Shown: one piece after another, positions 1-5,208 of the stretch | How positions within the stretch are numbered: the first letter of the stretch is position 1 | Layout of the letters: each line of letters opens with the position of its first letter | NCBI GenBank assembly: GCA_964558715.1 | Contig: CAZLFD010000066.1 | Location: 1-5,607, forward strand | From: JBGSOV01 sp964558715 | GTDB lineage: Bacteria > Patescibacteriota > Gracilibacteria > CAIRYL01 > GCA-016699755 | Direction of reading: 5' to 3' | Length of the DNA stretch: 5,607 nt | Made by a program: the position numbers and the translations under genes | The notes under the pieces: model-generated | The model's input: only the letters and a program-made list of their open reading frames with translations | Told to the model about the DNA's origin: nothing | Database searches by the model: none

Positions 1-25
1 TTAGTACACTTCTTTTAATTATTGT

Positions 26-130
26 TCAACTTATTTGTGCAACAAGACCATTTTTTTGCCCAAGTTTGAGATGAGCGTACAGCTTTTGGTGATGTACTTC
101 TACGAACACGATGTCAGCTGATACCGTCAT
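26..130 (-). CDS. possible 34-aa ORF overlapping the end of the acidic-protein gene
   Basis: This ORF has an ATG at 130 and a TGA at 26-28, and overlaps the last 17 bases of the upstream gene in another frame. The peptide starts MTVSADIVFVEVHHQ and ends GLVAQIS. It is mildly basic and has no membrane segment or recognisable motif. The overlap would suit translational coupling, or the two frames could be halves of one gene split by a frameshift. There is no Shine-Dalgarno site, and the ORF is short enough to occur by chance. I do not recognise it. Confidence 0.2.
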   Translation of the reverse strand: MTVSADIVFVEVHHQKLYAHLKLGQKNGLVAQIS

Positions 131-374
131 TTGCCAAGAGTGTTTCTAATGATTCGACATCAGCGCCGGCAACGCTTGCCTGCATGCCATGTTCTTCTAA
201 CCATTTTTGTGCATTGTCTCTCGCTTCCACAATGGCATCGGGCTCACCGCCATCGAGGGCACCCATGAGTTCCGCAAGGATATCCTCGAATCCTGCCGCT
301 AGCTCGTCTTCTTCGAATGTGTCCAATGGATTTTCGGGGCGATTATGCTCGAGACCATGTTCAGTTGCTCCCAT
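114..374 (-). CDS. small, very acidic protein of unknown function (86 aa)
   Basis: I do not recognise this protein. It contains 22 Asp/Glu but only 3 Arg/Lys (R12, R52, K57), so it should be strongly anionic. There is no signal peptide, membrane segment or cysteine. The segment around 14-46 is acidic (F20-E24 contains FEEDE). Residues 47-62 (around EARDNAQKWLEEHG) read as an amphipathic helix, and the end is helical with Leu spacing. It is probably an all-helical cytosolic protein. The gene lies 119 bp downstream of pheS in the same direction, but a good promoter at 395-423 suggests separate transcription. The ATG at 374 follows the predicted transcript start by about 14 nt and has no Shine-Dalgarno site. 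The charge would fit a nucleic-acid mimic or an acidic partner of a basic protein, but nothing here proves that. Confidence 0.6.
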   Translation of the reverse strand: MGATEHGLEHNRPENPLDTFEEDELAAGFEDILAELMGALDGGEPDAIVEARDNAQKWLEEHGMQASVAGADVESLETLLANDGIS

Positions 375-394
375 GTTATTGCAATAATTATTAT

Positions 395-423
395 ATTATA
401 CATATATATGGTAATATTAGCAA
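395..423 (-). promoter_or_regulatory. sigma70-type promoter for the acidic small protein
   Basis: Read on the minus strand, TTGCTA (423-418) is followed by a 17-bp spacer and a perfect TATAAT (400-395). A second, overlapping TATAAT sits at 395-390. The predicted start is near 388-383, which leaves only 9-14 nt before the ATG at 374. The region is AT-rich and lies between pheS and the small gene. Confidence 0.55.
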
Positions 424-427
424 ATAC

Positions 428-469
428 CACGAGGCAATTCGCTACACCGTTCGCTATTCTCGTGCGAAC
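428..469. other. two competing small inverted repeats downstream of pheS
   Basis: GTTCGC (449-454) pairs perfectly with GCGAAC (464-469) across a 9-nt loop. CACGAG (428-433) pairs with CTCGTG (459-464). The two stems share base 464, and the second would enclose part of the first, so they exclude each other. A direct repeat TTCGCTA occurs at 438-444 and 450-456. No U-tract follows on the minus strand, so this is not a clear intrinsic terminator for pheS, though it may shape the pheS mRNA 3' end. Confidence 0.3.
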
Positions 470-493
470 CACCACACTGTTTCTCTGAGTTTC

Positions 494-1480
494 TCAAAAC
501 TGCCCCAAAAATCTCAGGTCATTTTCATAGAATTGACGCAGGTCATGAATCTGATTGCGGATCATCACCTGGCGCTCCACGCCAAAGCCAAAAGCAAAGC
601 CGTTCCATTCTTCTGGGTCTAAACCTACATTTTTCAAAACATTGGGGTGTACCATGCCGGCGCCGCCCAGTTCGAGCCAACCGTCTTTTTTGCCGTCAAA
701 TCTTGCATCTACCTCTAAGCTCGGTTCGGTAAACGGAAAGTAGCTTTGGCGAAACCGGATTTCGATATCCGTGGCAATCAATTCGCTCAAGGCCGAAGTG
801 AGCACGAATTTCAAGTGCGAAAGTGAGATATGGCGATCGATCATCAAGCCTTCTATCTGGTGGAACATTGGCGAGTGCGTGGCATCACTATCCTTACGAA
901 ACACTTTGCCTGGCGCGATGATGCGAAAGGGTGGTGCGATCCCTTCCATATGGTGAATCTGCACATTCGATGTTTGCGTACGCAATACGTGTTTTTCTAA
1001 ATTCCGCACCCAAAAGGTATCTTGCATTTCGCGCGCGGGGTGATGTTCGGGAATATTAAGCGCGTTGAAATTATGGTGTTCATCGTCTATCTCGGGCCCA
1101 TCCGCCACTTCGAACCCCAGCCGGCCAAACACATCTTCCGCTTCACGGATAAATGCGTTGATGGGGTGCGCATGTCCAGATTCCACCTTCGGTGCCGGTG
1201 CGGTGAAGTCGAAAAAGCCGCCTGTTTCTTCGGCATCGGTCAGTGAGTTACGCTTTGCTTCGAGTGCGGCAAGCACTTCTTGTTTGACCTCGTTGGCAAA
1301 CTTTCCCATTTGTGGGCGCTCGACCTCGGGCAGAGTCGGCACTTCTTTCATCAGCGCAGCTAGCTTGCCCTGTTTGCGGCCGAGAAATTTAATATCTACG
1401 GTTTCAAGTTCTTCATTCGATTTCGCGGCGGCGATCTTTGCGAGCGCATCTGCTTTGATCTGTTCGAGTTGTGCTATCAT
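494..1480 (-). CDS. pheS: phenylalanyl-tRNA synthetase alpha subunit (PheS)
   Basis: This is the catalytic subunit of the alpha2beta2 enzyme that charges tRNA-Phe, a cytosolic class II synthetase. The product is 328 aa (E. coli PheS is 327). Residues 1-90 form the helical tRNA-binding arm. Motif 1 lies at about 104-145 (HPINAF..., NALNIPEHHPAR). Motif 2 is at about 185-210, with FRKDSDATHSPMFHQIEG. The Phe-pocket segment SYFPFTEPSLEVD is at 246-258, and motif 3 is GFAFGFGVER at 294-303, with its arginine at R303. The pocket alanine in the GFAFG segment, equivalent to the residue whose Gly change relaxes specificity in E. coli, is Ala here. The frame extends 18 codons upstream, but I chose the ATG at 1480 because homologues start there and the likely promoter (1488-1515) overlaps the extra codons. 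pheT, normally the next gene, is missing. The EVE gene is divergent. Confidence 0.97.
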   Translation of the reverse strand: MIAQLEQIKADALAKIAAAKSNEELETVDIKFLGRKQGKLAALMKEVPTLPEVERPQMGKFANEVKQEVLAALEAKRNSLTDAEETGGFFDFTAPAPKVESGHAHPINAFIREAEDVFGRLGFEVADGPEIDDEHHNFNALNIPEHHPAREMQDTFWVRNLEKHVLRTQTSNVQIHHMEGIAPPFRIIAPGKVFRKDSDATHSPMFHQIEGLMIDRHISLSHLKFVLTSALSELIATDIEIRFRQSYFPFTEPSLEVDARFDGKKDGWLELGGAGMVHPNVLKNVGLDPEEWNGFAFGFGVERQVMIRNQIHDLRQFYENDLRFLGQF

Positions 1481-1487
1481 CGGTTTC

Positions 1488-1515
1488 AGTATGAATACGA
1501 AGCGGATTTTGTCAT
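1488..1515 (-). promoter_or_regulatory. probable pheS promoter with leaderless start
   Basis: On the minus strand, ATGACA (1515-1510, 5/6 to TTGACA) is followed by 16 bp and CATACT (1493-1488, 4/6 to TATAAT). The expected transcript start is about 1481, one base before the ATG at 1480, so the mRNA would have essentially no leader. This agrees with the lack of a Shine-Dalgarno site. The -10 match is only moderate. Confidence 0.4.
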
Positions 1516-1629
1516 AGAGAGAGGCAATTTGCAATGAGCAATCGGCGATTCGAATTCACAATCCAGCCTAATTGATTCCCATTTACAGGATTATATGGCA
1601 CAAAAAGGTTCGCATCTTTGATACTCGTG

Positions 1630-2097
1630 ATGAACTATTGGCTGTTTAAATCGGAACCAGATTGCTTTTCGTTTGACGACCTCGTGGCTTCTCCAAAAAG
1701 TACGACGGAATGGGATGGTGTCCGCAATTATCAGGCACGCAATTTTATGCGCGATCAGATGCAAATCGGCGATAAGGCGATTTTTTATCACAGCAATTGC
1801 AACCCTCCGCACGCTATTGGAACGATGCATATCGTGCATGAAGCGTACCCAGATTTCACCGCCTGGGATCCTGCCAGTGATCATCCTGACCCAAAATCTA
1901 CTCCCGAAAACCCGCGCTGGTTTATGGTCGATGTACAAGCAAATGCCAAGTTTAAGAATCCCGTTCCTCTTGCCGAGATGAAGCAATTTGTCGAGCTACA
2001 AGGTATGCAACTGCTAAAGCCAGGCAATCGCTTATCGGTGATGCCGATTGAAAAACAACACTACGAGTTTTTCTGTAAACTGGGCGGAATGTCATAA
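1630..2097 (+). CDS. EVE domain protein (PUA-like fold)
   Basis: This 155-aa protein is one complete EVE domain, as in THYN1-like and bacterial stand-alone EVE proteins. The fold is related to PUA and YTH domains, and family members bind modified bases in DNA or RNA; the exact ligand here is unknown. Hallmarks are MNYWLFKSEP at 1-10, WDGVRNYQARN at 28-38, GDKAIFYHSN at 48-57, the AYPD...DPKS...PRWFMVDV segment in the middle, and GNRLSVMP near the end. Length and order match the family. I chose the ATG at 1630 because family members start MxYWLxKSEP; the in-frame TTG at 1618 would add four residues. There is no Shine-Dalgarno site. A GATACT box at 1620-1625 lies almost against the ATG, slightly too close for a standard leaderless start. 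The gene is divergent from pheS and has no modification or restriction partner in view. Confidence 0.93.
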   Translation: MNYWLFKSEPDCFSFDDLVASPKSTTEWDGVRNYQARNFMRDQMQIGDKAIFYHSNCNPPHAIGTMHIVHEAYPDFTAWDPASDHPDPKSTPENPRWFMVDVQANAKFKNPVPLAEMKQFVELQGMQLLKPGNRLSVMPIEKQHYEFFCKLGGMS

Positions 2098-2135
2098 AAA
2101 ACCGGTAAAATACGCGTGCTTTTTCTTTTTATGCA

Positions 2136-2144
2136 TGGTAAAAT
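2136..2144 (+). promoter_or_regulatory. extended -10 promoter of the pilin gene
   Basis: TGGTAAAAT fits the extended -10 pattern TGnTATAAT with one mismatch. The last T at 2144 puts the expected start at about 2151, which is the A of the pilin ATG, so the mRNA would be leaderless. No good -35 box is visible, as is usual for extended -10 promoters. A T-rich tract (2120-2130) just upstream may help transcription end after the EVE gene or act as an UP-like element. A similar GGTAAAATA string lies at 2104-2112. Confidence 0.5.
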
Positions 2145-2150
2145 AATAGG

Positions 2151-2735
2151 ATGAAATTGAATATCAATATCAACATGAAATCGATTAAAGGATATACTCT
2201 TGTCGAACTGCTGATCTCCGTTGCTCTCATCAGCGTATTGGCGGCATCGAGTTTGGTCTTGTATAGCGGCTCGCAAAGGCGTGCACGAGATGCCGTACGT
2301 GAAGGTGATATGTTGGCGATCCGTGCAGCACTCGAACAGTATCAGACTCAATACCAGCAATATCCGAAACCGAATGATTTTTCTGCCAGTATTTTTGGTG
2401 AATTTTTGCCGAGTATTCCAGAAGACCCAAGCAGTCAGATCTCGGATAATGAAACACAATTCGGCTACGCATATGCGGCTGCTGCCGGTGAGACGAATGA
2501 TGTCGAGGGACAAGAGTATGAATTGAGTGCGAACCTAGAAACCGTCGATGCCGACGGATCAAGCCGTCAAGAAATGTCGGATAACGGCAGTGATACCGCA
2601 CGTTGGGAACTCGGTACAAATACTGATTTCGTCCACAGCAATTTGCTTCAGTCGGGCATCACGTGCGCAGATGAGAACGAATACATTGCAGGAGACGGGG
2701 GGCAAGGAGCCTGCGTACTCATTGATGCGTTGTAG
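2151..2735 (+). CDS. type IV pilin / type II pseudopilin-like protein
   Basis: This 194-aa membrane and fibre subunit has a class III signal: a short leader with K10 and K13, then G14 followed by YTLVELLISVALISVLAA. Prepilin peptidase should cut after G14, leaving Y15 as residue 1 and E19 as the conserved Glu5, with one hydrophobic helix (about 15-36). Next comes a helical stalk (QRRARDAVREGDMLAIRAAL) and a YQQYPKP turn typical of GspG/PilE-like proteins. The head domain has two cysteines, C172 and C188, near the C-terminus, which suit the disulfide-bonded D-loop of type IV pilins. Start choice is between 2151 and 2175 (M9). I prefer 2151 because the extended -10 box predicts transcription from that base. 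Tandem TAG stops end the gene. No assembly ATPase, platform protein or peptidase gene is nearby, so its machine (pilus, secretion or DNA uptake) is undetermined. Confidence 0.9.
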   Translation: MKLNININMKSIKGYTLVELLISVALISVLAASSLVLYSGSQRRARDAVREGDMLAIRAALEQYQTQYQQYPKPNDFSASIFGEFLPSIPEDPSSQISDNETQFGYAYAAAAGETNDVEGQEYELSANLETVDADGSSRQEMSDNGSDTARWELGTNTDFVHSNLLQSGITCADENEYIAGDGGQGACVLIDAL

Positions 2736-2798
2736 TAGCATATTTTCTCAAAAAATTAGTCATATTGGCCGTGACTTATTTCGGCTACGAAAAAAAAT

Positions 2799-2828
2799 TT
2801 GTTTTATTGCAAGAAAGAGGGCTATAAT
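2799..2828 (+). promoter_or_regulatory. promoter of the two-helix membrane protein gene
   Basis: TTGTTT (2799-2804, 3/6) is followed by an 18-bp spacer and a perfect TATAAT (2823-2828). The expected start is about 2835, leaving about 14 nt before the ATG at 2849, with no Shine-Dalgarno sequence. The gene is therefore probably transcribed separately from the pilin gene. Confidence 0.5.
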
Positions 2829-2848
2829 AAGACACTGTAGACGAAATC

Positions 2849-3829
2849 ATGATTTTTCTGGGATTTCTCGTCTGTGCCGGCGTCTCGCTTATCCTCCTCG
2901 CACATTGGGTTGACCCGGCGGGAGCGCACCCCGTTATAACCCATTTATTGCGCGATATTGGCATCGCCTTTTTAGTGGCGGCAATCATAGATATCAGTAG
3001 CGCCCGCCTGACGCGCAAAAGCATCGACCGCCTTATTAAACAAAAGACCGAATCACTGCTCAAGCGTTTGTCGGACGATAACACTACCGTGCTCAAGCGG
3101 CTCTCTGAAGGTTTTGACGAGTCGTTTACCAAAATCTTGATGTTGCTTTCGGGTGATCGAGATGTCTCGCGAAATACACAAGCTGCCATCAAACATACGC
3201 TTGAATCGCCACTCGCACGCGATAAATTCTTTGTCGATATCGACATCATCAAATGCGACGCCAAATCCACTATTATCGAATATATGGTCGAGACCGAGGT
3301 TGTGAATTTTAGCCGCCATCGGACGATGGATCATCTGCTGAGAATCGGGGTACAAACGCATCCGCCAGAAGTTGCTAAAAGCAAACTTTTGACCCTTGAT
3401 GTCAACGACGAAGAAATCAACCTGGGTACACTCAACACCAACGAACTCAAAGAACAATTTATCGATTACAGCGAGTACGAGGCAACACACACGCTTAAGC
3501 CTGGCGATGCTCTGCGCTATAAATTCGTGGTCGAAGAAGAACATTTTTTCGATCGTTTCGAAATCCGATTTACAACGTTGCTCATCACCTACGGATTTAT
3601 TGCCCGCATTCGCGGACATCACCTTGATAACCTTTTTATCAGCCCTTCGCTTATGGGTAGTGGGCGGATTGTGCGCAAAGAAAATCTTAACAATATCATT
3701 GAATTCAAATACGAAGGAAGTTGCCTACTACCACATCAGGGGATTGCATTTGATCTCGCAAAAAAACGAGTTCGCCCAAGTGTGAACAAAAGCTATGCGC
3801 TAGAAAAAATGAAGCAAAACGAAAAGTAG
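2849..3829 (+). CDS. two-helix membrane protein with coiled coil and large soluble domain, function unknown
   Basis: I cannot name this 326-aa family. Two hydrophobic helices lie at about 2-21 and 33-50, the second with the motif LLRDIGIAFLVAAIID. That type of segment (RDIGIAxLVAAI) recurs in uncharacterised bacterial membrane proteins, in my recollection. A charged helical stretch (about 53-100) follows, with LLKRLS at 70-75 and VLKRLS at 81-86, an 11-residue period that suggests a coiled coil or signalling-type helix. Residues 125-326 are soluble, probably beta-rich, and end with a LLPHQGIAFDL segment and a basic tail. No catalytic motif, cysteine pair or nucleotide-binding loop is evident. 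The N-in hairpin with a cytosolic tail is predicted from charge. The gene has its own promoter and is convergent with the J-domain gene. The ATG at 2849 is the first start and sits at a suitable distance from the -10 box. Confidence 0.85.
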   Translation: MIFLGFLVCAGVSLILLAHWVDPAGAHPVITHLLRDIGIAFLVAAIIDISSARLTRKSIDRLIKQKTESLLKRLSDDNTTVLKRLSEGFDESFTKILMLLSGDRDVSRNTQAAIKHTLESPLARDKFFVDIDIIKCDAKSTIIEYMVETEVVNFSRHRTMDHLLRIGVQTHPPEVAKSKLLTLDVNDEEINLGTLNTNELKEQFIDYSEYEATHTLKPGDALRYKFVVEEEHFFDRFEIRFTTLLITYGFIARIRGHHLDNLFISPSLMGSGRIVRKENLNNIIEFKYEGSCLLPHQGIAFDLAKKRVRPSVNKSYALEKMKQNEK

Positions 3830-3848
3830 AGGAAAAGAGCTGAATCCG

Positions 3849-3930
3849 GCGAAGCATCGAGGAAGGTGAAGCAAGCAATAATGAGCTTTTTTAGTTATTT
3901 CATTCTAGCGAAGCAACTGGAGGTGAAGCA
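3849..3930 (+). repeat. imperfect direct repeat in the convergent gap
   Basis: Two copies of GCGAAGCA-N(5-7)-AGGTGAAGCA lie at 3849-3873 and 3908-3930, 59 bp apart, with the central bases differing. GAAGCA thus occurs four times. Between them AATGA (3880-3884) pairs with TCATT (3900-3904) around a T-rich loop. Upstream, AAAAGAGCT near 3834-3842 could pair with AGCTTTTTT at about 3884-3892 across a long loop. The block lies between two converging genes and may act in termination; no clean intrinsic terminator is present. Confidence 0.5.
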
Positions 3931-3937
3931 CTCTCAA

Positions 3938-4267
3938 TCACTTCAATCTGCGAGGCTCCTTTGATGAAGCGGGTCTTTGCTTGCCGCTCCAAAAACTCAT
4001 CCAAAAATCAAGCCAGGCAAGCCAGAATTCCCAATATGCCCGATGCATCTCCATCCAGATTTCGAAAGGTGCGCATGAAGGGGTATTTTCTCGGGCTTCT
4101 AAGTATTTTTTATAGCGTTCATATGCAGCCCATAGTTTTTTAAAAGCATCACCATCTGAGTTATTACTGTGATCGGGATGTATTCCCGCTTTTATTAAGC
4201 GGCTTCTAAAGAGGCCTATAAATTCCTCTAGAGTATTGGGGATTCCTTTGCCAAGCAAGCCTTCCAT
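3938..4267 (-). CDS. small J-domain (DnaJ-like) protein with tryptophan-rich C-terminal helix
   Basis: This 109-aa protein has a J-domain at about 1-58. A short first helix (MEGLLG) is followed by helix II (TLEEFIGLFRSRLIKAG, 12-28), the diagnostic HPD motif (H30-P31-D32), a loop, and helix III (DAFKKLWAAYERYKKYLEA, 40-58). J-domains stimulate the ATPase of Hsp70/DnaK, and an intact HPD suggests that ability is kept. There is no Gly/Phe region, zinc finger or client-binding domain, so it would be a class C J-protein. Residues 68-93 form an aromatic helix with W71, W79, W82, W85, W89 and W93 plus F68, F81, F88 and F92. The tail is basic (GKQRPASSKEPRRLK). The frame is open upstream to a TAA at 4346 but has no other ATG, GTG or TTG, so the ATG at 4267 is the only usual start; it makes helix I slightly short. 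No Shine-Dalgarno site is seen. A 10-bp palindrome CGCTGCAGCG (4277-4286) lies just upstream. Confidence 0.8.
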   Translation of the reverse strand: MEGLLGKGIPNTLEEFIGLFRSRLIKAGIHPDHSNNSDGDAFKKLWAAYERYKKYLEARENTPSCAPFEIWMEMHRAYWEFWLAWLDFWMSFWSGKQRPASSKEPRRLK

Positions 4268-4345
4268 AATATTACGCGCTGCAGCGAGAGAGAGTTCTGA
4301 ACGTTTGATGATTATTAGAAAATGATATTCTATATTGCCATTTAT

Positions 4346-4477
4346 TTAAGCCTCGTTATCTGTAATCACGGGAGCGATATCGACGCGGAAATTAGTCGTA
4401 TCATCCGCGAGGCGGTAGATAAGAAAATTAAGATCGTCGAGATTATCCCCGTAAAGGTAGCGGGCAGTTGTGCGAAA
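4346..4477 (-). pseudogene. possible 3' remnant of a gene cut by the inverted-repeat cassette
   Basis: On the minus strand 43 sense codons run from the cassette edge to a TAA, with good RNY-type codons. The peptide starts FRTTARYLYG, passes LDDLNFLIYRLADD and ends VITDNEA. It has no ATG, and to its right the frame enters AT-rich inverted-repeat sequence, so its 5' end would be missing. It lies upstream of the J-domain gene on the same strand and in the same frame, 78 bp from that ATG. I do not recognise the product. Caution: the plus strand is open in exact codon register (ATG 4322 to TAA 4498, 58 aa, starting MIFYIAIYLS and ending CAKFSFMKK), and RNY bias cannot separate in-register antisense frames, so the coding strand is uncertain. 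Confidence 0.35.
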
Positions 4478-4526
4478 TTCTCTTTTATGAAAAAATAAAA
4501 ACAAGGATAATTTTGGCAATTTTTTA
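4478..4526 (+). repeat. left inverted repeat of the cassette
   Basis: The outer arm TTCTCTTTT-A-TGAAAAAA (4478-4495) matches the right arm with one mismatch. The inner arm, 18 bp at 4509-4526 centred on TTTTGGCAATTTTTT, matches the reverse complement of 5206-5223 perfectly. The 13 bases between the arms are AT-rich and not conserved. The inner arm also contains TTGGCA (4513-4518), a candidate -35 box for the enclosed gene. Confidence 0.75.
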
Positions 4527-4542
4527 TAAACATTTTAACAAT
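4513..4542 (+). promoter_or_regulatory. weak candidate promoter of the cassette gene
   Basis: TTGGCA (4513-4518, 5/6 to TTGACA) lies inside the left inverted repeat. It is followed by 18 bp and AACAAT (4537-4542, 4/6). The expected start near 4549 is about 9 nt before the ATG at 4558. In such AT-rich sequence boxes of this quality arise easily by chance. Confidence 0.25.
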
Positions 4543-4557
4543 TAATTTAAAAAAATT

Positions 4558-5208
4558 ATGGATAATCTATTTCTTCTTTTAGTACTTGCTTCACTTATTG
4601 CTTTTATTGTAGCTCTAATAAAACCGTCGTCATTTCAAAAAATATTCAAAGATAAAGCAACTCGTAAAAATTTAAGTTTATATTTTATTGGAGCTACAAT
4701 TATCTTTTTCGTTTTGTTTGGGATAACAACTGATCCTGTTGAGCAGACAACAGAAGTAAACACACCAACACAAACAAATCAAAAAGAAGTAGTTCAGCAA
4801 ACCCCACCAACTGATAATCAACCTGCTGAAGAATCCGAAAGCCAAATAAATAATACTGTAATAAATTTTGATAAATTAAGAGAATGGAATCCAAATGATG
4901 ATTCCCAAGCTATTGGTTTAGAAATATTAGTATCCAAAGATGATGTTACTGAAGAAAGCATTATAAATTTAGTAAAATCCATTACTTCTAATACACAAAA
5001 GTCTGTAGTTAAAATTTATCAAAATAGGCAAGCTTGGGAAGAAGAACAATCTGGAAATTACACAGATGTTTATAATCAGGATTATTTGGCTGTCTACGTT
5101 AAAAATCTTTCAGACAGTGGTGCATATAGAGGGTTTAATGAAATCAGATGGATGCAGGAAGAAGGAGATTTACAAGATTTGTTTGGCACTAAGACTAAGC
5201 TAAATTAA
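4558..5208 (+). CDS. AT-rich accessory gene: two-helix membrane protein with Thr/Gln/Glu linker and soluble domain
   Basis: This 216-aa protein is not recognised by name. Two hydrophobic helices (about 4-21 and 39-57) are joined by a short basic loop (IKPSSFQKIFKDKATRKN), which by the positive-inside rule should be cytosolic. Residues 58-104, rich in Thr, Gln, Pro and Glu, form a low-complexity linker. Residues 105-216 form a soluble domain, probably outside the membrane, with EILVSKDDVTEE, QNRQAW and a YLAVYVKN strand. This layout resembles short secreted-domain membrane proteins common in Firmicutes and mobile DNA, in my recollection only. Codons favour AAA, TTA, ATA and AAT, unlike the neighbouring genes, which suggests recent transfer. 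There is no Shine-Dalgarno site before the ATG at 4558. The TAA stop forms the first three bases of the right inverted repeat, so the gene fills the cassette. Confidence 0.85.
   Translation: MDNLFLLLVLASLIAFIVALIKPSSFQKIFKDKATRKNLSLYFIGATIIFFVLFGITTDPVEQTTEVNTPTQTNQKEVVQQTPPTDNQPAEESESQINNTVINFDKLREWNPNDDSQAIGLEILVSKDDVTEESIINLVKSITSNTQKSVVKIYQNRQAWEEEQSGNYTDVYNQDYLAVYVKNLSDSGAYRGFNEIRWMQEEGDLQDLFGTKTKLN

Noticed and set aside
1065..1517. 150-aa plus-strand ORF opposite pheS
   Set aside because: It is a Ser/Ala-rich shadow of the PheS coding strand.
1481..1534. 18-codon N-terminal extension of pheS (MQIASLYDKIRFVFILKP)
   Set aside because: PheS homologues begin near MIAQLEQI, and the likely promoter lies within these codons.
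1591..1986. 131-aa minus-strand ORF opposite the EVE gene
   Set aside because: It is the antisense shadow of a well-supported EVE domain, and its peptide has no family features.
2098..2130. intrinsic terminator after the EVE gene (T-rich tract TTTTTCTTTTT)
   Set aside because: No stable GC stem precedes the T-tract; only short self-complementary words (ACCGGT, ACGCGT) are present.
2230..2619. minus-strand ORFs opposite the pilin gene (also 2061-2513)
   Set aside because: The pilin frame has a clear prepilin signal and family motifs; the antisense peptides are Arg/His-rich shadows.
2759..2800. terminator hairpin after the pilin gene (GCCG/CGGC)
   Set aside because: The stem is 4 bp with a 10-nt loop, and an A-run rather than a T-run follows on the plus strand.
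3053..3622. 189-aa minus-strand ORF and the other frames overlapping 2849-3829
   Set aside because: The plus frame is longer, has a promoter and coherent membrane topology; these are shadows.
3849..3930. CRISPR array
   Set aside because: There are only two imperfect units with internal differences and no regular spacers.
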